Assembly: GCA_964017125.1 (NCBI GenBank)
Contig: OZ024902.1
Coordinates: forward strand, 101,648,796 to 101,712,795
Direction: 5' to 3'
DNA length: 64,000 bases
Source: Flabesymbios commensalis
Lineage: Eukaryota; Annelida; Polychaeta; Terebellida; Flabelligeridae
Part shown: positions 22,560-35,784 of the stretch, piece by piece
Layout: each line of letters begins with the position of its first letter
Position numbering within the stretch: the stretch's first letter is position 1
Notes under the pieces: generated by a model
What the model was told of the DNA's origin: nothing
Databases searched by the model: none
Seen by the model: the letters and a program-made list of their open reading frames with translations, nothing else
Made by a program: the position numbers and the translations under genes

Positions 22560-23580
22560 ATACATGCTTTACCACACTTTTTCTCACACATCAATTTTCG
22601 GAGAGCAGTTTTCATATTTTTTTTGCAAGCGAGCGCCTTCAGGGCCTGATGTGTGCGCATTCTCCAATGGCCCCTCAATATATAGCATGTCCTGATTTAC
22701 CACGTCATATTTTTCTTCGCATGCTATTTCTGGAAAATGAGCGTGGCAAATTTCAATGTCTGTCGTACCAGTAACCCTGCAATAATTACAAACTAGAATG
22801 ATCTCGTGCTGATACATGAATTTAAGGTTCTTCACAGTATTACAATGTATAGCGCTCATTAAACTTCCGAATTCGGCTACTTATCTTTACTATTTTTGTT
22901 TCATATTTCGTCTATATAGTCTGATGATCATGTATTAATCACTACTATAAGAAATAATGCGATCCCGTATAATCCTGCCATCATTGACAGACTTTAAAAT
23001 GCCGAATTAAGAAGTTATAATTAATATTTTTTTTACAAAATTTGGTATAATACACTCCGTAGAATGTACTAAATAGACTATCAAATTTAAAATTTCTATA
23101 TCGTCTACCCCGTCTTTTCGGCAACTCTGGTTCAACATCGTGTGTTGGCGGAGAGGAGAGAGAGAAGGCGGTGCAGATATTTAGCACAAGGCACTCGTAT
23201 ACAATAACCCGATGTTTTTTTAATGCTGGAACACAATCCACTTGATCTGTTCATCGGCCAATATGAAGGACGTTGACCCACTGTCAATTAAATGTAAATA
23301 TGCCAGCATCACAGACGTCAAAGCAAAATTTAAATGCACCGTCTAAGGGGGGAGAGGGTTGTAGCCTACGCAGCAAGGTGATGTTGATGCATGATGAGGC
23401 GATGTAATTTTTACAAATTCTTGCTTGACTAGGAAGATTATCTCCTTCATTAATATTTAACAATAATTTTATTATTAATAATGTATTATTATTTATAGTG
23501 CATATGCCCTATATATTTATAGTGCATATATTTGCCCTATATATTTATTATTATTTATGGTGCATATATATGCCCTATAA
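22560..23580. other. No gene seen
   Basis: Open frames on the minus strand (about 22584-22859 and 22981-23241) lack family motifs, splice logic or repeats that would support them. Confidence 0.4.
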
Positions 23581-23586
23581 GACCTA

Positions 23587-24140
23587 CAGTGGAGACCCGC
23601 CAATAGCACCACCCATGACTTAGTGTCCCATTTTTTAGTCTGTCCGCTTTGTGAATCCAACCAATTTCGAATAAAGAAATACAAATCATTATGTTATTAC
23701 ATATGCCTTTTTCCGTGTTCATACAAGCTAAATGTCGATTATTCAACACCAAGCTATAGGCCTATATTATGGAGGCTCGCGTTCTATTAATTATTTTGAA
23801 TGGGTTGCAGAAGCGGCAGTATCTGTTTACGGCAGTATCTGTTTACTTTACAAGTAAGCAAATACTGCCTTTTGGCTTTGGAGAGCAAACTGCTGCCCCC
23901 CGTTATGCTATAAACACTGATAAATAAGGGCTAATTGTTTTTTGCTTCTGTTGCTGGTCCGCTTAGTGAGTCCCTGACACATTTTGGGATTAAACAATTG
24001 TGGTGTTCGTATCTCAAATCAATAACTGAATCTGATAATACATAATGAGAAAGGAAAAAAATTCGGGTCTGGCCAAAGTACATGGTCCCTAATGAGGAAT
24101 GATCCGTTTTGTGAGGTGGACTAATACCGGCTCTACACTG
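23587..24140. mobile_element. Pogo-like non-autonomous element
   Basis: The left end CAGTGGAGACCCGCCAATAG follows TA. The right end complements to CAGTGTAGAGCC then TATTAGTCCACC. The ends are imperfect inverted repeats of the CAGTNGANCC type. An internal hairpin of GGCAGTATCTGTTTAC words lies at 23815-23880. No transposase is present. Confidence 0.45.
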
Positions 24141-24321
24141 TGTGATTACGTGATATTTATAAGTAGTCTAATGCTGTTCATTTTTACATTATTGGAACTT
24201 ATTATGTTTCCCCTCTGTACACAGAAGGGGAAACATATAAGTTTACATCTCACCGTTCATTTTTCTGTCACATTAGTTTTGTGTCTGTGCGTTCTGTTCT
24301 CTCCGTCTATCATGCAGGCGG

Positions 24322-24423
24322 TCAAACACGAGATGTTGACCCAATGTCGGGCTATTGTTGGCCCACCGTCTACGACACTGAGCCAACACTAGCCAAGTAT
24401 TGGGCTACCGTGTCGTGCTTGAC
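24322..24423. mobile_element. Palindromic MITE family P copy
   Basis: CAAACACGAGATGTTGACCC pairs imperfectly with GGGCTACCGTGTCGTGCTTG around CCGTCTACGACACTGAGCC. Confidence 0.55.
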
Positions 24424-24623
24424 ACCACGCTGCATGTAGGTCAGCGTCACAGACGGCGGGCCAACATTAACCCAGCTTTTGTTCAAAGTATTATGCGGGT
24501 ATTACAGCCAGCATGAAGTAGGCCTACTGACTACGGTTGACTGGATACTAGCCGGCACCGGCGACGCTGGCCCAACATTTACCAGACATTGAGTCGATGT
24601 CGGCTTGCACTGCCTGACCCGCA

Positions 24624-24732
24624 CCCAGCAAACACGAGGCGTTGAACCAGTGCTGGTTTTAAGCTGGGCCAGCGTCGCAGACGGTGGGCCAGAATTGGAC
24701 CAGCATTGGGTCAACGTCTTGTGTTTGCTGGG
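24624..24732. mobile_element. Palindromic MITE family P, complete 109-bp copy
   Basis: It starts CCCAGCAAACACGAGGCG and ends GTCTTGTGTTTGCTGGG. The arms pair fully around CAGCGTCGCAGACGG. Confidence 0.72.
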
Positions 24733-24849
24733 ATTGATGACAGGCCACATTTGTGTTTTGCACATCACCGGGTGTGAAGATATTAAAACTGTTGTCCAAC
24801 TGATTGCGCCTAAATTCGATTTAGTTACTGTAGATCATCTTTCCTGCAG

Positions 24850-25555
24850 CAAGTCTTGACACAGCGAGGTCTCAGGAGAAGCGAGCCTTGCGGGGGAAGA
24901 TGCTGTAGATATAAAAAACGGGTTCCACCACATCAAAATAATAGTCTCCACCTGTCTACTGTCCAGAGGAGCTATTTAGTAACATTGATTACAAAAGCCA
25001 TTGACACAACATCTAATAGCTATTAACCTTTATAGTTACGCTGCTGGAGGGGAAACATATCCAGTTTAAAAAAAAAAAAAAAATAGACTCTTCTAGTTCT
25101 AATAATGTTTTAACATGGATGATCAAACGTTTTTCTGGTAACTGTTTTTCTGTCTGTGTGTCCCAAATCGCTAGGCTACACTGTGACATAAGTAGGCTAC
25201 TGACTGGAAAAAATCTATTTTATTGAATCTTTCTTCTTTTCAGCTAAAACTATCCCAGATTGATATAATACATATTCCGAAAATTGACAAAATGACGATT
25301 AATTTCTAAGCAAACACAAAACAATGTCCTGTAAAATTAAGCAGATGGGGCCTATATATTTCCTTTTGGCTTGTCATTGACCTTACATGTATATATCCCA
25401 CAAAACTCTTAATCAGGAAAGAGGCCAAGATCATTGAGAAAAGATTTAATTTCACTATTTGGACAAAATTATACTAGAACGAAAATGTGTATAACATTAT
25501 TTGTTTTGTTGGTAAACCCTCGTGCTGTAATGTCAACCTTTCTCATTTATTTAAC
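24850..25555. other. No gene seen; 17-base A run near 25065
   Basis: There is no frame or RNA gene. The A run is not preceded by recognisable SINE boxes. Confidence 0.4.
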
Positions 25556-25905
25556 CCTCTCCCCTCTAATAATGACAAAAACTGTCTTAAATTTGTTTTC
25601 TTATTCGCTCTGATTCGCTGATATTGGGAATGAGATGAGTGTTTAAACATCAAGATCTGCAAATGATTGATCTCAAATTAGAGGCAAATATGACAAATAC
25701 ACAATTTCAAATGGGTGAAAATTTCAATACGATACCTTGATCAGCGGGACGTCTCCAACATGCTCTAACAGTAAGTCTCTAGCACGGCAAGGGTTGAGAG
25801 GGCCTACACAGCAAACGTTGTCGAGTGTTGGTTGAATGTAGGGCCAACGTCTTCCACACTGGCCCAACATTATACTATCACCGGCTAAACGTCTGCTGTT
25901 TGCTG
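25556..25905. mobile_element. Diverged TTAACCCT hairpin-MITE fragment and a P copy
   Basis: TTTAACCCTCTCCCCTC, GTGTTTAAACATCAAGATC and CAAATGGGTGAAAATTT match the order of words in the 61062-61263 element. A P-family palindrome follows (25809-25905, CAGCAAACG to CTGTTTGCTG). Confidence 0.5.
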
Positions 25906-26058
25906 AAATTTGGCAATGACTGCCAAAAGAAACAAAATATGTTAAACCAGCATTGCTTTAGCGTTGGATTATCATCTACGACGTAAGTCCAGCTTTAATA
26001 TAAATGGTTCAACGGATTGGTTTTGATGACTGAGGCCTAATTCTGGGCTAAAAAACAA

Positions 26059-28064
26059 ACTTTAATTTAGCCAGTTTAATGGGTTTATAGAGAGACGTCG
26101 TAATTACAAATTTACTACATGTCAAATGCTGGGTTTCCCCCAAAGCATCAAAGCATCATGGTACCATGATCCTTTAAACTTTTACCCTGATGCTTCAGTA
26201 ATTCCCATGATGCTTTTCAAAAAGCCATGATGCTTCAATAAAATCATTAAATGCTCTCCCCAAACTGGACTTTTTACTTTAATAGTTTACAATGTCATAA
26301 AAAATGATGTATCAGTGCAAATAATGGATACATATTAGTTCTATACGTTACTACACGGGGTATTATATACAGAAGTTTTCATATTTAAATTTTCCCGGAG
26401 GGGGGTATGCCTCCTGACCCCAGTCTATGCGCGCCGCGCTGAACCCGAACCGCCAGTTACCATGATGCTTTCTCATTTTTCTGGGGGAAACCCTGAAATG
26501 GTCTAACTTTTGAACTAGACTTTTATCATGTTTATTATCCATAGGCCCTATCATATTTTTTTTTTCATGAACATTTCACGGTATTTGGCGGGTGACTCGA
26601 AAATAGTCCTTGCAAAATTTCATAAAAATTGGTTGAGAATTGAGTGAGAAATCGGCGAAAATATGCGATACAAGTTTTAATAAATGTGACGCCACTAGCT
26701 GTGAGCCCGTGCCCCGATCTCCCCTACAACCTTAGAAATAATAAGCAGAGAATTGAGATTGGTAGAGGAGCTAACGTTATTATACTTGCCATCAAATTAA
26801 CCAGGATCGCATGATTTTTGGCGATTTCTCCGTCTATTTCGAACCGATTTCCTTGAAATTTTGCAGAGGCCATTTTCTGTTAAAATCCTAACAGGGGTAA
26901 AAAAATCGCAAAATTATATTTAATATTTCAAAAGTTAGACCATTTGCCATGTAATACGTCAATTCTAGAAATAGTTTAATGGGGTTATAGAGGGACGTCG
27001 TAATTTCAATTTACTACATGTCAAATAATCGAACTTTTTTAATAGGCCTACGCTATATAATTTTACGAAATTTTCAGGGCTGTTGGGATTTAAATAGAAA
27101 ATGGCATTTGCAAAATTTGAAGAAAATCGGTTAAGAATTGAGGGAGATTTTGCATAGCTGACGGCCACGGCAAGTGTGACAGTAAAAATCGCCGCACCCA
27201 GTTAAAAGCTAACTATAACTATAAGCTGATGCGGGCATGACAGTCCCTACTTTTTTCAATTTCAATAAATATTTCAACGCCTAACACACAAACAAGACCG
27301 AATAAGACCGTTGTTTATTTTTTCTAATTGTTTTTAATGAAAGAATTGAAAGACAAATTTGCCAGATTCGCCAGTCATCCACAGCTTGGCATGCTGTTTA
27401 CATTCAGTCCTGTCACACAATCTATGTCACTTCTGCCCACGGAGCGCGCCCCCCTGTGGCCAACCTTGGCAGCTGTTTGGTCGGCTTATGGGAAGATGGG
27501 GTGCCCCTCGCGCCGAAGATACCTGTGAGTGACCGTTGGGGTCTATAGTATGGGCTGCAATGGCGGACGAAGGAAACTGCCCGACATTCACCATTATAAC
27601 ACAAACTTCCTTCCCCCGTCGAATCAATGGTTCCAAGTAAATCATAAAACTCTTCCTCCACTTGTCATGTTTATTCGTTAGACATCTGGCAACTACAACG
27701 TACAACCCCGCGCACGGCACGTCCTACTTGACTCAGAGAGAGCGACCTACGGCACGTCCGTAGTCGCCGAGCGTAACGTCTGAAGTGCGGGAAAAGTAAC
27801 AAGACCGCATGGGCTCCGGCCCCTCCCTGCAAACACTGTACGTAATATAACGTTCGTTGAGGTCCCATTTTCGTCATTCATGGATGAATGTAACGAGGAC
27901 GTGCTAAGGACGTAGTCATAATAACCCTAACGTCGCCAGAACGTCCCAGTAACGTTACATTCATGATTTACGTTCTAAGGACGTAAATGGGAGTTCACAG
28001 AATTACGTCCTAAGTACGAAATGCTGTACGTTGTGGGGACGTTATGACGTAAAACAGTATTCGT
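26059..28064. repeat. 2006-bp tandem duplication, copy 1
   Basis: This segment recurs head to tail at 28065-30070. I saw no difference between the copies where I compared them, and translated frames within them are identical. It begins with ACTT and is followed by ACTT at 28065 and at 30071, so the junction shows a 4-base microhomology. It contains a GGGTTTCCCCC MITE (26129-26495) and most of a foldback element whose right arm is cut off by the junction. No host gene is seen. Confidence 0.9.
26129..26495. mobile_element. 367-bp MITE with CATGATGCTT subterminal repeats
   Basis: The ends CTGGGTTTCCCCCAAAG and GGGGGAAACCCTG are inverted. AAATG flanks both sides (26124-26128 and 26496-26500). 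The surrounding repeat has an uninterrupted form (CATGTCAAATGGTCTAAC type), which supports insertion. CATGATGCTT occurs about five times inside. An identical copy is at 28135-28501 because of the larger duplication. Confidence 0.65.
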
Positions 28065-30070
28065 ACTTTAATTTAGCCAGTTTAATGGGTTTATAGAGAG
28101 ACGTCGTAATTACAAATTTACTACATGTCAAATGCTGGGTTTCCCCCAAAGCATCAAAGCATCATGGTACCATGATCCTTTAAACTTTTACCCTGATGCT
28201 TCAGTAATTCCCATGATGCTTTTCAAAAAGCCATGATGCTTCAATAAAATCATTAAATGCTCTCCCCAAACTGGACTTTTTACTTTAATAGTTTACAATG
28301 TCATAAAAAATGATGTATCAGTGCAAATAATGGATACATATTAGTTCTATACGTTACTACACGGGGTATTATATACAGAAGTTTTCATATTTAAATTTTC
28401 CCGGAGGGGGGTATGCCTCCTGACCCCAGTCTATGCGCGCCGCGCTGAACCCGAACCGCCAGTTACCATGATGCTTTCTCATTTTTCTGGGGGAAACCCT
28501 GAAATGGTCTAACTTTTGAACTAGACTTTTATCATGTTTATTATCCATAGGCCCTATCATATTTTTTTTTTCATGAACATTTCACGGTATTTGGCGGGTG
28601 ACTCGAAAATAGTCCTTGCAAAATTTCATAAAAATTGGTTGAGAATTGAGTGAGAAATCGGCGAAAATATGCGATACAAGTTTTAATAAATGTGACGCCA
28701 CTAGCTGTGAGCCCGTGCCCCGATCTCCCCTACAACCTTAGAAATAATAAGCAGAGAATTGAGATTGGTAGAGGAGCTAACGTTATTATACTTGCCATCA
28801 AATTAACCAGGATCGCATGATTTTTGGCGATTTCTCCGTCTATTTCGAACCGATTTCCTTGAAATTTTGCAGAGGCCATTTTCTGTTAAAATCCTAACAG
28901 GGGTAAAAAAATCGCAAAATTATATTTAATATTTCAAAAGTTAGACCATTTGCCATGTAATACGTCAATTCTAGAAATAGTTTAATGGGGTTATAGAGGG
29001 ACGTCGTAATTTCAATTTACTACATGTCAAATAATCGAACTTTTTTAATAGGCCTACGCTATATAATTTTACGAAATTTTCAGGGCTGTTGGGATTTAAA
29101 TAGAAAATGGCATTTGCAAAATTTGAAGAAAATCGGTTAAGAATTGAGGGAGATTTTGCATAGCTGACGGCCACGGCAAGTGTGACAGTAAAAATCGCCG
29201 CACCCAGTTAAAAGCTAACTATAACTATAAGCTGATGCGGGCATGACAGTCCCTACTTTTTTCAATTTCAATAAATATTTCAACGCCTAACACACAAACA
29301 AGACCGAATAAGACCGTTGTTTATTTTTTCTAATTGTTTTTAATGAAAGAATTGAAAGACAAATTTGCCAGATTCGCCAGTCATCCACAGCTTGGCATGC
29401 TGTTTACATTCAGTCCTGTCACACAATCTATGTCACTTCTGCCCACGGAGCGCGCCCCCCTGTGGCCAACCTTGGCAGCTGTTTGGTCGGCTTATGGGAA
29501 GATGGGGTGCCCCTCGCGCCGAAGATACCTGTGAGTGACCGTTGGGGTCTATAGTATGGGCTGCAATGGCGGACGAAGGAAACTGCCCGACATTCACCAT
29601 TATAACACAAACTTCCTTCCCCCGTCGAATCAATGGTTCCAAGTAAATCATAAAACTCTTCCTCCACTTGTCATGTTTATTCGTTAGACATCTGGCAACT
29701 ACAACGTACAACCCCGCGCACGGCACGTCCTACTTGACTCAGAGAGAGCGACCTACGGCACGTCCGTAGTCGCCGAGCGTAACGTCTGAAGTGCGGGAAA
29801 AGTAACAAGACCGCATGGGCTCCGGCCCCTCCCTGCAAACACTGTACGTAATATAACGTTCGTTGAGGTCCCATTTTCGTCATTCATGGATGAATGTAAC
29901 GAGGACGTGCTAAGGACGTAGTCATAATAACCCTAACGTCGCCAGAACGTCCCAGTAACGTTACATTCATGATTTACGTTCTAAGGACGTAAATGGGAGT
30001 TCACAGAATTACGTCCTAAGTACGAAATGCTGTACGTTGTGGGGACGTTATGACGTAAAACAGTATTCGT
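28065..30070. repeat. 2006-bp tandem duplication, copy 2
   Basis: This is the second copy of 26059-28064. At its right end the foldback element continues into a full right arm, which copy 1 lacks. Confidence 0.9.
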
Positions 30071-30261
30071 ACTTAGGACGTAATTCTGTGAACTCCCATT
30101 TACGTCCTTAGAACGTAAAACATAAATGTAGCGTTATTGGGACGTTCTGGGGACGTTAGGGTTATTATGACTACGTCCCTAGCACGTCCTCGTTACATTC
30201 ATCCATGAATGACGAAAATGGGACCTTAACGAACGTTATATTACGTACAGTGTTTGCAGGG
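29831..30261. mobile_element. Foldback MITE with about 196-bp arms
   Basis: The left arm starts CCCTGCAAACACTGTACG and the right arm ends CGTACAGTGTTTGCAGGG. The arms differ at only a few sites and enclose a loop of about 40 bases (30027-30066). ACGT-rich words such as AAGGACGTAAATGGGAG fill the arms. There is no coding capacity. Copy 1 of the duplication stops just inside the right arm of the equivalent element. Confidence 0.85.
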
Positions 30262-31074
30262 CTGCTGCGCCCGGCACCAAAGTACCGAAACGAGGCAGTC
30301 GTCCACAGCTTCTCGCGTGCGGGAAGCTGGGGATAACTGCCACATAAACTTAACGAAGTAAGGATCCTACAGGCTCTTGGGTGAAAACTTTGTGATTAAA
30401 ATGCTTTTTTCTATAAGAAATATTTAAAATCGGAAAATAAGTCCTATTCAAATTATTTTCAGTAACATTCATGCTATATGATGGGACTTCTAGATGCTAA
30501 ATCCGATTCGTATTGCATTTAAACTTTAAGGCGTTGCAGTTTATAGGCGGCTCTTAAAAGCATTGAGTGATAGAGCAGCCTGAAGCCTACTGATTGGGAG
30601 AGTAAACCAGCTGGAAAATATTAATCCAGCAGTGATAGCTAGGCATAGAAATATATGCACATATATTTTTTCTGTGTAGCTAGGTGCCAGCTGTTCTGCT
30701 CATGAGCCGCGCGATGGGCAGAAGGGGAAGTCACAGCACGGGGGAGAATATAGGCCTGCACACAGCAACCGACAAAGTCGGAAGGCTCGGGCAGTCTATT
30801 TTAGAGCTAGCTATCTCTAAACAAACAATATCTAGCCTACCTAACTGATTTATTGATAGATTTATTTCTGAAAATGAAATGTAAACATCGAAGAATGGAA
30901 AATGATTTAAATTGACTATGTTTCTATCATTTTGTTAATATCATTGGTTATTAAAACAGCCCGGTAGTCAGGTAGTCTCATGAGTTCTCTTTTACTTTGC
31001 AAAAGCTAGGCACACAATCAGTGACAATGACAGTCATTAATGAATAATGATCCATTATTTGTCAGTGACGGTTT
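30262..31074. other. No gene seen
   Basis: This is mixed sequence without a supported frame, RNA gene or terminal-repeat pair. Confidence 0.4.
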
Positions 31075-31118
31075 CTAGAGACTACACTGTCAGTGTCACT
31101 GTCACTGCTACAGACGTA

Positions 31119-31520
31119 CAGTCTGTTTCACCAGAACCTGGGAGTACCCTTTTTCTAATTTGCTCGGTCGTTCTTTAAAATTTGTTAACAATTTTTTTTT
31201 TTGATCATTTTTTCATGTTCCCCTAACATCCCTGAAAATTTGGTGCAATTTTGTTGTGTATTTTGGAAGTTAGACCATTGCCTTGGCATGTAATAGGATT
31301 CTTGTTTCACGGCAATGGTGTTAAAGAGAGCTGGCATTTTGAAAAATTATTACATGCCAAATGGTCTAACTTCGCTAATACACAAAAAAAATCGACCACA
31401 TTTTCAGGGATGTTGGGGGAAGGTGAAAAAATAATCTGAGAAAAATTTTGTTAAAAAATTTTAGAGAGCAACCGAGCAAATTGGAAAAAGGCTACTCCCA
31501 GGTCCTGGTGAAACAGACTG
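31119..31520. mobile_element. 402-bp foldback MITE with TA flanks
   Basis: It starts CAGTCTGTTTCACCAG and ends CTGGTGAAACAGACTG. TA lies on both sides (31117-31118 and 31521-31522), as in Tc1/mariner-type elements. The arms of about 170 bases pair nearly throughout (AGTTAGACCATT with AATGGTCTAACT). It is inserted in the left outer inverted repeat of the 31-38 kb region, so it is younger than that repeat. Confidence 0.78.
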
Positions 31521-31739
31521 TAAACACTTCATACTATGTCCACTTTGTAACCTACCACTTTGTACCAGAAAGCTACCAGCTCGTACCAACGTACCTACCA
31601 CTTCGTACCAGAAAGCTACGAGTTCGTACCAACGTACCTACCACTTCGTATCAGAAAAAAATATATAGACTATGTTTTTTTCTTAATTAGTAGCTTGCTA
31701 GTCTAGTATACATGTTTGGTATGCTATATATATATATAT

Positions 31740-31975
31740 GTAGGAATACCGGTGATCTCGGCCTTCGACGATCTCGGCCCGGGTGATCTCGGACGGCCGT
31801 TGGTTATCTCGCCCGGTGATCTCGCCCGGTGTGCGGTGATCTCGCCCGGTGATCTCGCCCGGTCGGCCCCCGACTGGCCTGACCACCTTACCCCTGTATC
31901 AGAACACATTGACGACAGGCTGCCGGGAGATCTCGCCCGGTGATCTCGCCCGGTTATCTCGGACGCTTAAAGACG
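31740..31975. repeat. GATCTCGCCCGGT tandem words, left inner inverted repeat
   Basis: GGTGATCTCGCCC recurs about eight times with variants (GATCTCGGCCTTCGACGATC). The reverse-complement block is at 35785-36012. It is GC-rich in an AT-rich setting. Confidence 0.75.
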
Positions 31976-31999
31976 TTATTACCGCGGTGATATTAGCCT

Positions 32000-33770
32000 A
32001 TTTAAAAAATACTTAGATGCTTAGACATAGATCAATATAATATAATAGAAATATGTAGGCCTACATTTTCAATGACATTGCTCCAATCTGTTCCCCATAG
32101 GCCTATCTGTGAACCGTACAGTAATAATAGGCAGTACAATTTTATCGAAGACAGGCCTATGTAGATCTATAATTATTAGGCCTATAAAAGTAATTATTTA
32201 AATGGAAAATTTAATATCACGACACGGCTGATTTATATAGGCTAGTCTACAACCCCAAATGTAGGTATATCTCACATTTGTTTTATCTATGATATAAAGA
32301 AGCAAATTCAAAAAGTCGATTGATCGTGAAATTGTACACTATTTTTACACGATTTGTATAATAATTCGTGTTATAAAGAAGCAAATTCACCAGTTCATGG
32401 AATATTTGTTCTTTTATATTTAGCGCAAAATACGCTGAACATTTTTTCCAGAATTTTATTTATTTATATGTATTGTTATTGTATCACCTGTTTTACGATA
32501 AATTGGCTACCTTTTGCTTACGAGACGGCTTGGTGAGAGGGCATAATAGTCAATGAGGATTATTTTGGACATTATAGGTAGGCCTACATGTGTAAGACTT
32601 TGTAATGTAAAGATTATAATAGCCTCACGGGCCGTGCGGAAGCATGTTGTATCGGCTGTGGTTATTTTTAAGCCCGGAATAGTTAGGCCCCTACTGCTGG
32701 TCAGGCACAGGTCACCGTCACAGGTTGATTGACATCAGTTGTCATACACTGATTGGTCAACCGTTATAGGCCTACTGATGATTACAGCTCACGCCCACTC
32801 TCGCCCTAGAAACGTTTTTTCGCAAGAGGTGGCATCCCGTTTACTAAGCGCTGTGACGTAACGCCTTTAAAGTGAACGTGATATATTTCATATAATTTTT
32901 ATTCCAGAACATGCGCTAAAAGTGATGCATGTGACTAAAGTACTATTATAGAAATATATAGGCCCTATATTTGTATATTGTTCAAAATGATAAAATGGTT
33001 ATAATTTACAATTTGTTAAATACTGTAAGGACTAAATAATTTAAAGATGGTCTAAAGATGAGACATATTATAGGCCTAGCTATACTCATAATATTATTTG
33101 GTGATGCATGCGAATAAAATATGAAATATTAGGACTCTTTGATGTAAGCTCCGGGTAACTGGTTTTATATAGTTAAATTTAATTCAGCTGAATATCTCCC
33201 CAGCAAAATGAACGTGTTACTATTGCTATATCGCAAAGGACGCACTTATTGCTCATCCAGTTAATAAACAGGCTATGATTTTCTTTAAATGCGTGTAATA
33301 TCCGCAGCAATAAAGCACTGTTAAAGATATAAATACGGTATTGTTATTTCCAAAATGGAGAAAATCTTTTAGATCATAATAATAAAGCTTTGTATCCCTG
33401 ATATATTATATTATTCATAGGATAACTACCAAGCCTGTAGGCCTGTAAAGGTTTAAAACGCTCCAATAATCCATCCCGACCTTCATCCATGGCTAGATGT
33501 TTAGGCCTACTAGAGTTTGATCGGTGTAAAAAGGTTAACGTGGCCAAGCGAACGGACAATATTGTTACAATGACTGCCCGGCGTCTGTAATGCTGGGCCA
33601 ATATTTAAACATCATCTAGCCACTGTTTTCATTTCACTGGCGGCGCCGAAGATGGCGTAACTGCCCGTCAATGGTCGATAAGAGATCAAGTTCATATAAG
33701 ATAATGTTTATTTAAAATAATTAGGAAAGGAATAAAACGGCGATAAATTATTCAAGGATTACCCAGCTTA
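32000..33770. other. No gene seen; 1.8 kb AT-rich interior
   Basis: No supported frame is present. A partial P-family word (GCGTCTGTAATGCTGGGCC) lies near 33580. Confidence 0.4.
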
Positions 33771-33771
33771 A

Positions 33772-34135
33772 AGGGACTGGCCCAGGCTAAAATCATCAAA
33801 AAATCGGTGATTTTATTTCGGGTTCTTAATATGACCATATGATGTAAACATGTACATAGACTAGAACTGCAAATTTTCTTAATTTTTGTGCTGCGCACTT
33901 ACCAGTTAGACTAGATATAGAGACGAAATTCCCGCATTTCTTATTTTTGACATGGTTGTCAATAATTACAAATCAGGAATTTCGTCTCTATATCTAGCCT
34001 AACTGGTGAATGCGCAGCACAAAATTATAAAAATTTGCAGTTCTAGTCTATGTACATGCTTACATCATATGGTCATATTAAGAACCCGAAATAAAATCAC
34101 CGATTTTTTTATGATTTTAGCCTGGGCCAGTCCCT
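33772..34135. mobile_element. 364-bp TTAA foldback MITE, complete copy
   Basis: TTAA flanks both ends (33768-33771 and 34136-34139). The left end AGGGACTGGCCCAGGC and the right end GCCTGGGCCAGTCCCT are complementary. The arms pair through ATCGGTGATTTTATTTCGGG to the GAAATTCC centre. Relatives are at 45735-46099 and half of one at 11138-11349. Confidence 0.85.
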
Positions 34136-34139
34136 TTAA

Positions 34140-35690
34140 CTGAAAGGGCTCTAATCATCTTGCCGCCATGTGGTATTTAACAGTGTACTACACGTTAAGA
34201 AACATGATGTGCTTCACAAAATTATCGCGATCATAACACCTTGCAATTGTTTATTAAGTTTTAGTTTTATTTATTGAAGTATATTGCTGAGATCAAATCG
34301 TGCACGCCATATTCGTTTTATATTATTCTATCACACGATTCGTGTTATAATATTTGAATTGAATTTATGCTCAAATACGCAAAGAGATACTGTTGTTCTA
34401 AAAGGGTGCCGTTATGCCCCTATATGTTTTGCAATACAACTCAAAATATTAAGTATTAAAGCATTTATAACGCGTCACATATCTCATGTGATTCATGGGC
34501 GCCGAAATATAGGCCTACACACGAGTTACATACATATAGTACTTCTACTGTCCAGCAGCGTTCTCTATTATATTATACATGTGTTATGTTCCATGGAACA
34601 TTTATGTTCAGTAGAACAGGTGGGAATTTACTTATGCTTACGTTTGCTCACTATATTAAATTAATCTGCCGTAATATAATTCAGCGATTCGCAAGATAAT
34701 ACTTTGGAAAACCCCTCCCTCTAATTATAAAGCCTATTGTTTCATTGGTTGAGAGGAGGTGCAAGTCAAAGACAGATCTCGAATCAGAGGGCCCTTGTTC
34801 ATCACAAGGTGTGCAGTCTGTTACGTCATCACAGGGAAACTCCGCCCTCTCAAACCACAACAAACGTCACGCCCATCATTGATCTTTTTATTTAATCTTA
34901 TGTATGTTATTAATGCCGCGGCAATTGTGCGATCTTTTTTCACACCCAAACGCTAATTTTAAAGATGCATCCTACATCAACTTAAAGGTATGGATCTCAG
35001 TAATATGAATATTGGGGAGGCCAATACAGTAAATGTCGACAAAATTGGTGAGCTAACCAGATATTGGCGTTGTGAATTAAACGAACAAAAATTATGATGG
35101 GAGCGTTCTTTTCTCCACACGATATGTTTTTATAATTCGGTTATGTACTTTTTATTATAATTTTGAAAGGTTGACAGTATTTTCAATTAATAACGCTCGA
35201 AGTGCTACATACCAACATTTGTAACGAATTGAAATGAGCAATAACAATTAAAAGGCTTCTAATTAAGGAACACAATAAGAATATATTTTTTTAATGTACC
35301 TATGTAATTCTAAAATATAATGATGTTTTGACCATTTTTTCCTAAATTATTAACCATATAAGTCCTAGATGCAAAACATTGGTATATAATTAAAATGAAT
35401 ACAAATTAGATGTTTTTTTAATCAACACTACGAAGCTCCAGAAGCGACATTTAGGTTTTTAACACAATACATTGCGTTAACAACTCGAAATATTGAGCAT
35501 TATAATATGCATTATAATATGCATTATAATATGTAGATTCTGAAATAAGTAGGTCATGTTAGCTTGCGACAAAAATGTCAATTCATGTATCATGTTATAT
35601 TCACCCCTGCATTGCAATTTGTGAATAAATTATTGCATTAATTATTAGTGTGTAGCCTACTTTAGAGTCTTAATTACTTGCTGTTCGTTG
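34140..35690. other. No gene seen; 1.5 kb AT-rich
   Basis: An open plus-strand frame of 126 codons at 34284-34664 has no recognisable motif and AT-driven composition. A triple GCATTATAATAT repeat lies at 35500-35535. Confidence 0.4.
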
Positions 35691-35784
35691 TGTTCTGGTG
35701 TCACCGAGAATCGGAAGCGCATTGGTGATCTTATATAAAATAGTAGGCCTACGATTCACTAATGCATGTCTGGTAGCTGCTATC

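Noticed and set aside
25060-25085. Possible SINE tail (A run)
   Set aside because: No A-box or B-box promoter words precede it and no target duplication is visible.
26363-29883. Pairs of identical short proteins 2006 bases apart
   Set aside because: They are the same non-coding frames seen twice because of the tandem duplication, without motifs.
34284-34664. 126-codon plus-strand open frame
   Set aside because: Composition follows local AT content. There are no domain, signal or splice features.
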